Below, one piece after another: positions 13,360-20,461 of a stretch of DNA of 21,426 nucleotides. The translations under genes and the position numbers were made by a program. The DNA lies in IMG/VR virus record IMGVR_UViG_3300046535_000604, positions 1 to 21,426 of that record; one strand, given 5' to 3'. The DNA is from a virus. The first letter of the stretch is position 1, and every line of letters starts with the position of its first letter. The notes under the pieces are model-generated. The model saw nothing but the letters and a program-made list of their open reading frames with translations, had not been told where the DNA came from and made no database searches.

Positions 13360-13597
13360 GATCTCCTGCCGAGACAGCGGCGGTTATGATCTAGCGGCGG
13401 GTCGAGGACTCCAATCCTCCCCGCCGCGTCCCCTTCACGATAGCCAATCATTTTCGCCACCGCAAGCCGTTTCGGCTTGTACGGTGTACGGGGAGCGCGA
13501 TATATCGGGGCGCAGCGGCGGATAGGCTGATCCCCGAAAGCCGGGCACCGCACTCGGTTTCCGCCGCGTTTATTTTGCGAGATTGGGGACATCACAT
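13360..13597. other. Hairpin-rich 238-base spacer between divergent genes
   Basis: This divergent gap separates the minus-strand HNH gene from the plus-strand membrane gene, so it should hold promoters for one or both. Three folds are visible. (a) GCGGCGGG (13394-13401) pairs with CCCGCCGC (13420-13427), enclosing GAGGA/TCCTC with a 6-base loop. (b) CAAGCCG/CGGCTTG (13463-13469/13473-13479) with a TTT loop, extended by CACCG/CGGTG (13458-13462/13482-13486). (c) GCGGCGG (13515-13521) pairs with CCGCCGC (13561-13567), enclosing GGCT/AGCC and ACCG/CGGT arms; TCGGGG at 13505-13510 can also pair with CCCCGA at 13532-13537 as a pseudoknot. AGCGGCGG and CCGCCGCGT both recur in (a) and (c). No stem has a terminator T-tract, and no clear -35/-10 pair was found. 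Confidence 0.5.
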
Positions 13598-13804
13598 ATG
13601 ATCTGGGCTGATCGGCTGGCGCTGGCTTGGGGCTTCATCCTGATTTTATTCATTCTAATGTTGCAGCAACCCGGGGGCTTCGAGAACTCCCTGGCCGCTG
13701 AAAACATCATCGGCGGATGGGGTTCGCTGTTGTTCAAGCTCGTCGTCATCCCCTGGGGACTCCTCCGCATTGTCGACGCCATGTTCACGCGGCGCTCCTA
13801 CTGA
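13598..13804 (+). CDS. Reverse-oriented small membrane protein
   Basis: This 68-residue protein is on the plus strand amid 18 kb of minus-strand genes. The ATG at 13598 is preceded by GGGGAC at a workable distance; a GTG at 13583 is less likely. It has one strong helix (about residues 8-23, ALAWGFILILFILMLQ) and a second (about 43-58, SLLFKLVVIPWGLLRI), with MIWADR at the N-terminus and FTRRSY at the end. This layout is familiar from short hypothetical proteins of Rhizobiales phages, function unknown. Its last 7 bases overlap the stop end of the convergent virion gene. Opposite orientation and its own leader suggest separate expression, for example as a moron acting on the host membrane or on superinfection. 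Confidence 0.65.
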   Translation: MIWADRLALAWGFILILFILMLQQPGGFENSLAAENIIGGWGSLLFKLVVIPWGLLRIVDAMFTRRSY

Positions 13805-15849
13805 CCTGGCGAAAATTCGAGGCGCGGATAAACCGACGCGCCGAGAGCCGATGCCGGCGCTCCAATCGCCGGAGATAGCGGAGGACGACGCGCCAAAATC
13901 TGCGCCAGCGTTGCCATATTGGTTGCGGGATCAGACGATGCCATCATCCTGGCGGCAGCGGCATTTACCTCTGGGTTTTTCGTCTCGCTTAAAAAATTGG
14001 CAAACCGCGGCAATAACGCCAGCATCGGAGCGGGACTTTGTGCCGCGATAGAGGTTGCCATCGGCGCAATAATATCATGCGCCAGACTGAATCCTCCCCC
14101 ACCTTTATCCTCCGCAACGCGCCGCCCTGTTGCAGAATTGCCAATCACATTCTGCCGGGTCTGGAACATTTGTCCCTCGGGGCGCGCCACCTGATCCATG
14201 AATTGCTGAAATGAGGTCTGATCCGGAAAGATTGCGGCCAACTGATCCTGGCGTGTCTTGTTTCCCATCAATGCCAGCGCCTCGTTCCCCCCAGGCCCCT
14301 TCCCCGCGATCTGCGATTTGAGCGTATTCGCCGCGCCCAGCCGATAGAAAGCCTGATCCCCTGGATCGAGCCGACTGATTTCATAGGCGATACGATCCGG
14401 AGCCATGCTCGCAAATCCGCCGCCCATCTTCATCGCCGCGAGACTTTGGCTCGGGCCGCTCCAGGCCGCTCGAGCCGGAGCATATGCAGGATTGTTCGCA
14501 TCCATGAAGTCACGAAAGCCCTGCATCGTCTTTTCAATAGCGTTGACACTCTCGTCGCGAACGAGTCGACCTGTCGTGCTGTCGCGATGGCTGTTCAACA
14601 CATCATCGAGGCCGCGCTTGACGTAATCGAGGGTCTGCCAACTGGGAACCGCCTCAAACTTCGGATCGCCAGCCACGTTGAACGTGATCCCTAAAGATGC
14701 CGGATTGCGCCCCTCCTCCTTTGCGAGGTTCAGGGCATTGTTCGCTGCCTTCACCATCGCCGGACGCGTCATCATGTTGTCCAGCGCCCCTCCTGGAGCG
14801 ATTGTGTCGGGATTGAGCGGAGGAGCATCATAGAACTTTTGCCAAAGCGGTGCCGTCTGCTGAGCCCGCTGCTGCATCAACTGCTGCCCGGTCGTGAATG
14901 TCGGGCCGCCGCTGGCGATGCGAGCATCCACCGCCGCCGTAAGTCGATTGCCCGCCTCAGCGTCGCGCTGATTAAGGAAATCGGTCACGATCTGCCTGGG
15001 CTCCCCCTGCATACGCGACATTCTTCCCGCAAGAGCCTGGGTGTTCTCCCCCCCAACATCCATCAGCGACAAATTGGGATTGGCATGGAGGCGTAGCGCC
15101 ATCGCGGCCGCGTCCGGTCCTCCGGCGGCCATATCCTGAGAGATACGACCACCGATCAACTGAGCGGCCTGCTGACTGACCGCGTTGGGGTTGAATTGTC
15201 GTGCAAGAGCTTGCGCCAACGGCGTGGCCGCCGACGTGACGACCGGAAGCGCACCCCCAACCAAAGCCCCCACGCCTGCTCCGATCCCGGTGTCTTTTGC
15301 GAGGCCGAGCGCATCGGTGCGCGGCGACTCCGCAAGACCAGTGGATGCACCTACTCCCGCCCCCGTAGCCGCGCCTCCTAGCGCCAATCGACCAAGCGTA
15401 GGTGCGACGGCAGGAGCAATCGCTCCGGCCGCTCCGAGAACAGGCGCAACCGGAGTCATATAGCCTGCTGCCGTAGACAACGCGCTCAACCCCGGATTTT
15501 CGGCGGAGAACTTTTCCCCTTCGCCACGCTGTTGGGCCATGTTGCGAAAATATCGCTCCCCGAACGTGCTCCCATCGGATGCGCCCGGGAGCATCGGCTG
15601 AATAAGAGCGCGCCCCGCGGCGCTTACTGGACCGGCAAGACCGAACGTCGCCGCTTCTCCGGCCGCGTTCGTCATTCCTGGGAGCGCCTTTGCCAAAGCA
15701 TCCAACCCCCCGCTGTAATCGGTGATAGAGGGGGCTTCGGCAAGCTGCTGGCGTAGGGAACCAGGGCGCGCCTCATCAACGACATAGCCAGGAGGCAATG
15801 CGCTAGCCGCAGGAGGATCAATGACATACCCCGGAGGAAGATCACTCAT
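13798..15849 (-). CDS. Internal virion / DNA-ejection protein
   Basis: This 683-residue protein starts at the ATG at 15849, overlapping the preceding stop (ATGA). The N-terminus carries a duplicated LPPGYV(I/V)D peptide (4-11 and 18-25), a feature of phage internal virion proteins. Residues about 90-210 are a Gly/Ala-rich hydrophobic region (AAGAIAPAVAPTLGRLALGG, GIGAGVGALVGGALP) that could insert in a membrane, as ejection proteins do. The rest is mainly helical with NPNLSLMDVGGENTQALAGR and NNPAYAPARAAWSGPSQ, sequences I associate with podovirus internal proteins. It follows a lytic transglycosylase gene, as in the ejectosome module of podoviruses. It probably enters the cell envelope with the DNA. 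Confidence 0.72.
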   Translation of the reverse strand: MSDLPPGYVIDPPAASALPPGYVVDEARPGSLRQQLAEAPSITDYSGGLDALAKALPGMTNAAGEAATFGLAGPVSAAGRALIQPMLPGASDGSTFGERYFRNMAQQRGEGEKFSAENPGLSALSTAAGYMTPVAPVLGAAGAIAPAVAPTLGRLALGGAATGAGVGASTGLAESPRTDALGLAKDTGIGAGVGALVGGALPVVTSAATPLAQALARQFNPNAVSQQAAQLIGGRISQDMAAGGPDAAAMALRLHANPNLSLMDVGGENTQALAGRMSRMQGEPRQIVTDFLNQRDAEAGNRLTAAVDARIASGGPTFTTGQQLMQQRAQQTAPLWQKFYDAPPLNPDTIAPGGALDNMMTRPAMVKAANNALNLAKEEGRNPASLGITFNVAGDPKFEAVPSWQTLDYVKRGLDDVLNSHRDSTTGRLVRDESVNAIEKTMQGFRDFMDANNPAYAPARAAWSGPSQSLAAMKMGGGFASMAPDRIAYEISRLDPGDQAFYRLGAANTLKSQIAGKGPGGNEALALMGNKTRQDQLAAIFPDQTSFQQFMDQVARPEGQMFQTRQNVIGNSATGRRVAEDKGGGGFSLAHDIIAPMATSIAAQSPAPMLALLPRFANFLSETKNPEVNAAAARMMASSDPATNMATLAQILARRPPLSPAIGAPASALGASVYPRLEFSPGQ

Positions 15850-17909
15850 TGCGGAACCCACCTACCTCCACGATAGATCAGCGGGGGTCCACCTTGTGGG
15901 TTTCTAGCAGTTTGCCCTTCTTGAAACGTTGGTGTAGCCGATTGATTAGGTGCGGGATTCCCCACAACACCCCGATTTGGGATCTGCGGCAATCCTTCGT
16001 AGGCGGTATGCTGAAATCCCTGAATCGGATTGGCTTTTGCCCATTCCGGCATATCAAAAGCAAGATGAGAGCCAGTCTCGCGGCGCGATTTGTTCCACGC
16101 CTCGAACATATTGTTTTCCCATTGCATCCGCCCCAACAATGACGCCGCAATAGCGCGGTTGGCTTCTGGCTGCAAATCGGGATTTGGCATGGCCTTATCC
16201 AGCATTGCAAACTCTTGAAATGCTGGACGACTGCTCACCCCTTTGATCGCACCGAATACAGCTTGCGTTGAGGCTTTCCGCATCTTTTCTACTTCCGCAG
16301 GATCGGCGAGGCTAAGTTTCTGTGGATCGACGTTGATTGATTTCAGCCATGCCGCCGCCTCGCCGCTCAACCCTGTGCCTTTGCCCGTTCCTACGATGGC
16401 AGCAGCATTGAGGAAATTCTGAAGATTCTGGATCGAGCCTTGGTTGCCCTGATAGGCTTCGCGCAGCTTCCCAAAATCTTCGGATGCTACCTTCTCAGCA
16501 TCGAGCGTGGGATTGGCGGCCACTCTTCCCGCTTCGCCCGCTATAGCGGCGCTCGCAATGGCCGGGGCTCCTCCGGGCATTGTTACCGCCGTAGGCGGCG
16601 TACCGGGCGGAGATCCGGGCGGGGGCGGAGCAGAAACAGTTGCCTCGGGCAAGCGCGGACTTTGGAATTGCTCGTGAAAAGTAAGTGGTGGCGTCTCACC
16701 GGGCTTTGTTTCCATGCCGATGCTTTCGCCCTGACGCGCCGTCTGCGGTGTCCCCGTCGTGTGCCCTATGGCCTTGGCATGCTCTAAACTTTCCGCCTGC
16801 GTCGGATCGTAAGGCCCTCCCGATGTTGGGATAAGGCGAGCCATGCCTGGTACTCCATTTTGCGATGGCTCTACGAATAGCTGATATCCCTCCGGCGTCA
16901 TTTTCTGGATCATCCCGAGCGCTTGCGTTGCAAGAGGCACACCAGCTGGGAATCCCCGATAATGATTGTAGGTATCAAGCAAGCCCTGCACATTCAAAAC
17001 TGGCGAGCCAGTTGCCGTCCCAACCGATGGCGCTGCCGCAGTTGTCGGCTGAGTTGTTTGCGCGGCACCGGGAGGCTGACCACCGAACATCTTGCGGTTG
17101 GCAGCAAGAAGGTCGGCGATCTCTGGATCGGGAGCGGCTTGCGCCACCTGCTGCGGCGCGCCGGCTGGGACACGTCCCCCTGCTGCGGAGGGATTAAGGT
17201 TGGGATCGAGAAGCATCGCATTCTCAGCCTGCGCGCCCGCCGCCCTCCGAGCATCGGCCTCTTGATCCGTCAACCCCGGCTCCAAAGCAGAAGCCAACCG
17301 CACCTGTGGTGTCGGTGCGGTCCCTTGCCCTGACAGCGCCGCTAAGGCTGCGACCCGATCCGGAGCGGGCGCAAACGTATCTGGCGCATTTGCGGGAGGG
17401 ATAGCATTCGTCGCCACCGCGCCAGGCGCAGGCATCGGCGTTGCCTTCGCCGCGGCAAGCGCACCTATCCCCGAGACGGGCGGAGGAGCGGGAAGCTCCT
17501 GTCCGTTCTGCAGAGCGAGATATTTCTGAGCGATGTAGCCGGGATAGGCTGCCGTCTGCGCCCCTCGATTCCCGCCACCGGGACCGGCGAAATAGCTCCG
17601 CAGCGCTTCATCGGTCGGGTCAATGTTCGCACCGGCCGCCTTTGCTGCCTCTGCCTTGGTCAGATTGTCGTTGAGGATATTTGCGGCGCCATAGATTGCT
17701 TGAACTGGATCGTAAGGATCGGCGATTTTATAATGACTTGCGGTCTCCGGCATGATTTGCATAAGGCCGCCAGCGCCCTTTGGCGAAGTTGCGTTGGGAT
17801 CATTACCCCCCTCACCCGAGGCGAGCGCTCGCAGCAGCATCGGATCGAGATTGTTGAGACGGGCAGCCTCCTCGAAATGGGGGTCTAGTTCAGGGTCGAG
17901 CGGCGGCAT
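15846..17909 (-). CDS. Virion-associated soluble lytic transglycosylase
   Basis: This 687-residue protein has an N-terminal SLT domain (about 9-125) that cleaves peptidoglycan during DNA entry. Signature elements are ALASGEGGND (28-37, catalytic Glu33), SPKGAGGLMQIMPETA (42-57), AIYGAANILNDNL and LRSYFAGPGG. It is followed by long Pro/Ala-rich, low-complexity linkers (about 140-440), then a helical region with LDAEKVASEDFGKLREAYQG and a C-terminal domain ending GGPPLIYRGGRWVPQ. The mosaic of SLT plus extended tail is typical of podovirus internal core proteins. The start at 17909 lies 20 bases inside the preceding gene and has a GGGGGG stretch just upstream. No signal peptide is present, in line with packaging into the virion. 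Confidence 0.87.
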   Translation of the reverse strand: MPPLDPELDPHFEEAARLNNLDPMLLRALASGEGGNDPNATSPKGAGGLMQIMPETASHYKIADPYDPVQAIYGAANILNDNLTKAEAAKAAGANIDPTDEALRSYFAGPGGGNRGAQTAAYPGYIAQKYLALQNGQELPAPPPVSGIGALAAAKATPMPAPGAVATNAIPPANAPDTFAPAPDRVAALAALSGQGTAPTPQVRLASALEPGLTDQEADARRAAGAQAENAMLLDPNLNPSAAGGRVPAGAPQQVAQAAPDPEIADLLAANRKMFGGQPPGAAQTTQPTTAAAPSVGTATGSPVLNVQGLLDTYNHYRGFPAGVPLATQALGMIQKMTPEGYQLFVEPSQNGVPGMARLIPTSGGPYDPTQAESLEHAKAIGHTTGTPQTARQGESIGMETKPGETPPLTFHEQFQSPRLPEATVSAPPPPGSPPGTPPTAVTMPGGAPAIASAAIAGEAGRVAANPTLDAEKVASEDFGKLREAYQGNQGSIQNLQNFLNAAAIVGTGKGTGLSGEAAAWLKSINVDPQKLSLADPAEVEKMRKASTQAVFGAIKGVSSRPAFQEFAMLDKAMPNPDLQPEANRAIAASLLGRMQWENNMFEAWNKSRRETGSHLAFDMPEWAKANPIQGFQHTAYEGLPQIPNRGVVGNPAPNQSATPTFQEGQTARNPQGGPPLIYRGGRWVPQ

Positions 17910-18573
17910 TAGCGCCCCCCTTCACATGCGCGGCCCATAGAGCATACAGCTTCGGGTTTGTCGTCTTCACCTGTTGGAGCCGGGCTTGTGCAGCGGCATC
18001 TGGCATAGTGGCAAGCTGTGCCCCAAGCGCATTAACATCCGCATCGGTTGCGGGACGCGCCGTTGCCCCCGTGATTGCGGTAAAGGATGCACCAGATGGC
18101 GCGGAGGGGGGAGCTATACGACGATTCGCCGGGGCATTAATGGATGATGTAGGAGCATTCCCCGTGTTTTGAAATCCTTGGACATTAAGATTTCCAAGAG
18201 CGCCCTGCGTAGCCAAAAGACGCGCATTTGCAGCCGTCTCCGGGGTTGCCCCCTGAAGGATCCGCGCCGCCGCGATCGGGTTCGTGTTGGCGTTGATCGC
18301 CCCATAAGCGTCAGGACTCGATAACAGCTTCGCCAAATCCGGCATTGCCGCCGTGTTCGCCGCCGTCGCCTGCTCCACCCCCTGCTGCAGCATCGGCCCG
18401 CCGCGCGCCGCCGCGATGATCTTGCCGAGCGCGCCAAACAGCCCCTCGTTGTGCCCGAAGTTCGGGTCGAGCCCGGCATTCGAGAGTTGCGCGCCCTGGT
18501 AGGCACCCAGCATCGTCGGATCGAGCGGATTGGTGCCGCTGATGATGCTTGCGAGGAGGGATGCGTCAGCCAT
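17890..18573 (-). CDS. Unrecognised virion-module protein, Ala-rich
   Basis: This 227-residue protein is Ala/Asn/Gly-rich and mostly helical, with MADASLLASIISGTNPLDP at the start, a GLFGALGKIIAAARGGPM hydrophobic segment (about 44-61), a Pro-rich middle and a C-terminal helix (ARLQQVKTTNPKLYALWAAH). AGGAG lies 8 bases before the ATG. It is placed between a low-complexity virion protein and the lytic transglycosylase and overlaps the latter by 20 bases, which matches the position of small internal core proteins in podoviruses. No sequence family is recognised; a virion-internal role is inferred from context. Confidence 0.62.
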   Translation of the reverse strand: MADASLLASIISGTNPLDPTMLGAYQGAQLSNAGLDPNFGHNEGLFGALGKIIAAARGGPMLQQGVEQATAANTAAMPDLAKLLSSPDAYGAINANTNPIAAARILQGATPETAANARLLATQGALGNLNVQGFQNTGNAPTSSINAPANRRIAPPSAPSGASFTAITGATARPATDADVNALGAQLATMPDAAAQARLQQVKTTNPKLYALWAAHVKGGANAAARP

Positions 18574-18575
18574 CC

Positions 18576-20024
18576 TTACGCTCCTAAGAATGGCAGGAAG
18601 CTGCCGAGGGTCGACAGGCCATCGAAACCGGCGGCTCCCGTTACTGCTGGTGCGGCGCTAAGGGCGCCCAAATCAGTAGCTGCCGATCCAAGGGAACCAA
18701 TAGCCCCTGCTCCACCAGCGCCAGCACCCGCACCGAAAATGTTGCCGAAGATGCCCGTCGAGCTAAACGGCCCCGTCCCCGACAGCGCGGCACCTCCCAC
18801 GGTGCCAAGTCCGTTGAAAAGCTGGTTATTGAGCGTGTTCCCCGCCGTAAACCGATTGGCGGCGGCCTGGTTCGCCACCTGTTGAGCCCCAACCACATTG
18901 GCGGGCGATACGGCTGTCGGCGAGCCGCCAAAGGTCGGCAATGATCCTGCCCACTCAAACCCGGAGAGCGGGTTGAGCGTCGCCAGGTTCGATGCTGCGC
19001 TTCCCGTGATCCCCGTTCCCGTCCCGGCAAGCGAGGCGAGTGCCGTCAGCGGGTCTTGCCAACCCTGCTGCGCCGCCGTATTGGCAAACTGCCCTCCCTG
19101 CGCGATCTCATTCGCACCCTGCGTCCTCGAAGCGAGCAGATCGCCAAGGATCGATTGGTTGGTCTGGTTGCGGAACTGTCCCGAAGTCAACGCCTCGTTT
19201 ACGCCTTGCTGCCGTCCGGACAACGCCTCGCCGAAGAGCCTCTGCTGCTCCGCCTGCCCGGCCGCCACAGCCGCGTCCTGAGCTTGCTGATAGGCGAGCG
19301 TCGATTGCCGCCCAAGGTCGCCCTGTGCCCGGCTATAGGCTTGCGTCCCTACCCCAATCCCCTCATCGGCCAACTGCTGCCTGAGATCGCTGCCCTTCTG
19401 CGCGAACTGCGGATCGAGATAGCCTGCCTGCGTATTGTAGGCCGCATTTTGGGCGTCGGTGACGGCCCTCCCGAAATCTTGAGAACTCGTCGGCAATTTC
19501 TCGAGGCCGGTGAAATCCAGCGACCGGGTAAAATCGGCCGGGTTCGGGTTCGGGAGCGGACCAAGCGAGCTGAAATCGAGGCTTCGCTGAAGCGAGGGAG
19601 CCGGGTTTAATGCGGCCGGCCCGATGTTTCGGAGCGCTTGGTCAATGAGCGTTCCGCCACCTTGTGCCCCTGATGCTACCCACGGAGCACCTCCATTTGC
19701 CTGATTTGCAAGAGTGGCGGCAAGCGTAGTCTGTGCCCCATAGACGGGTGCCGTCGATGGATCGAGCGTTTGATTGAGGCTCCAGCGCCCGTCCGGCCCT
19801 TGTTCAAAGAACGATGTTCCAAGCGGTGAGGTCGTGCGGACGTTGTTGAGCGCCGACTGCGCCTGCGCGGTGCCGATGTTGGCGTTGAGTTGCGCCCCCG
19901 CAACGGCACTAGGATTGGCCGATGGAGGCGCGCTCGTACCGCCCTTCTTGAACCGCCTACGCTCGGGGAACAGCTCGACCGCCGCACCCGCGTATGATGT
20001 GCGCCTCGGCTCTAGTCCACGCAT
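18576..20024 (-). CDS. Low-complexity virion protein (tail/ejection module)
   Basis: This 482-residue protein starts at the ATG at 20024, inside the last 13 bases of the GNAT gene; an earlier in-frame ATG at 20060 would overlap more and adds an unlikely N-terminus. The body is rich in Ala, Gln and Asn. There is a duplicated RSLDF(S/T)(S/G)L motif, a long Gln-rich helical section (LAYQQAQDAAVAAGQAEQQR, repeated SGRQQGVNEALTSGQFRNQT) and a Gly/Ala-rich hydrophobic C-terminus (GNIFGAGAGAGGAG). Similar Gln-rich helical proteins with ASRTQGANEI segments occur between tail and internal-core genes in many podovirus-like phages. Structural role likely; exact function not known. Confidence 0.68.
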   Translation of the reverse strand: MRGLEPRRTSYAGAAVELFPERRRFKKGGTSAPPSANPSAVAGAQLNANIGTAQAQSALNNVRTTSPLGTSFFEQGPDGRWSLNQTLDPSTAPVYGAQTTLAATLANQANGGAPWVASGAQGGGTLIDQALRNIGPAALNPAPSLQRSLDFSSLGPLPNPNPADFTRSLDFTGLEKLPTSSQDFGRAVTDAQNAAYNTQAGYLDPQFAQKGSDLRQQLADEGIGVGTQAYSRAQGDLGRQSTLAYQQAQDAAVAAGQAEQQRLFGEALSGRQQGVNEALTSGQFRNQTNQSILGDLLASRTQGANEIAQGGQFANTAAQQGWQDPLTALASLAGTGTGITGSAASNLATLNPLSGFEWAGSLPTFGGSPTAVSPANVVGAQQVANQAAANRFTAGNTLNNQLFNGLGTVGGAALSGTGPFSSTGIFGNIFGAGAGAGGAGAIGSLGSAATDLGALSAAPAVTGAAGFDGLSTLGSFLPFLGA

Positions 20025-20461
20025 CCCGGTATGCCCATCTTCGCTCCCAACTGCCGCCATTCCTCCCGAAGCATGCCGTAGACCACGGCATCGTCGGTGG
20101 GGAACCCTTGGCGAATCACGCCTTCTTCACGAAAGCCGAGATGACAGAGGAACGCCCGACAGGGCTGGTTCTTGGCCTCGGTAGTAGCTGTTAAGCGCCG
20201 GCACCCTAATTGGTTGAACGGATAACCGAATATCACACCTAGTGTATCACGATTGCACCACCTTGGGGTAGTGCTCGCCATCGTCGCTTCGATCAACCCC
20301 GGATCGGAGGGATGATGCCAGTTGTTGTAGACGATCCCGGCGATCAATGCGTCGTCTCGCATGAACCCGATTGCCGCACACGGCCCGAAATCCTCGATAC
20401 CAACCTGATCGCCCACCCATCGGGAAACCGCCGTGTCGTGTCCGTAGAGAGGGCGGATCAC
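20012..20461 (-). CDS. GNAT-family N-acetyltransferase
   Basis: This 149-residue protein fits the compact phage GNAT type: MIRPLYG start, AAIGFMRDDALIAGIVYNNW (29-48, core strands), FNQLGCRRLTATTEAKNQ (82-99), CRAFLCHLGFREEGVIRQGF (101-120, acetyl-CoA-binding and final helix region), and AVVYGMLREEW. Such enzymes move an acetyl group from acetyl-CoA to an amine; the target here is unknown. The start is a GTG at 20461 overlapping the upstream tail gene stop (GTGA). GNAT genes of this type are repeatedly found between tail and internal virion genes of podovirus-like phages, where they may modify virion or host proteins early in infection. Confidence 0.85.
   Translation of the reverse strand: MIRPLYGHDTAVSRWVGDQVGIEDFGPCAAIGFMRDDALIAGIVYNNWHHPSDPGLIEATMASTTPRWCNRDTLGVIFGYPFNQLGCRRLTATTEAKNQPCRAFLCHLGFREEGVIRQGFPTDDAVVYGMLREEWRQLGAKMGIPGCVD

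Noticed and set aside
13394-13427. Possible tRNA 3' half or tRNA remnant
   Set aside because: The 8-base-pair GC-rich stem resembles an acceptor stem, but no T-loop (TTCRA), anticodon arm or CCA is found on either strand.
12943-13569. HEARO/IscB-type RNA-guided system (HNH gene next to a structured RNA)
   Set aside because: The HNH protein has only 138 residues and no RuvC or bridge-helix region, so it lacks the parts needed for an RNA-guided nuclease of that type.
13143-13595. 150-residue minus-strand frame covering the structured spacer
   Set aside because: Its second half is out of frame with the clear HNH gene it overlaps, and its first half is encoded by the hairpins; no motif or ribosome-binding site supports it. 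A short peptide from the ATG near 13456 cannot be fully excluded.
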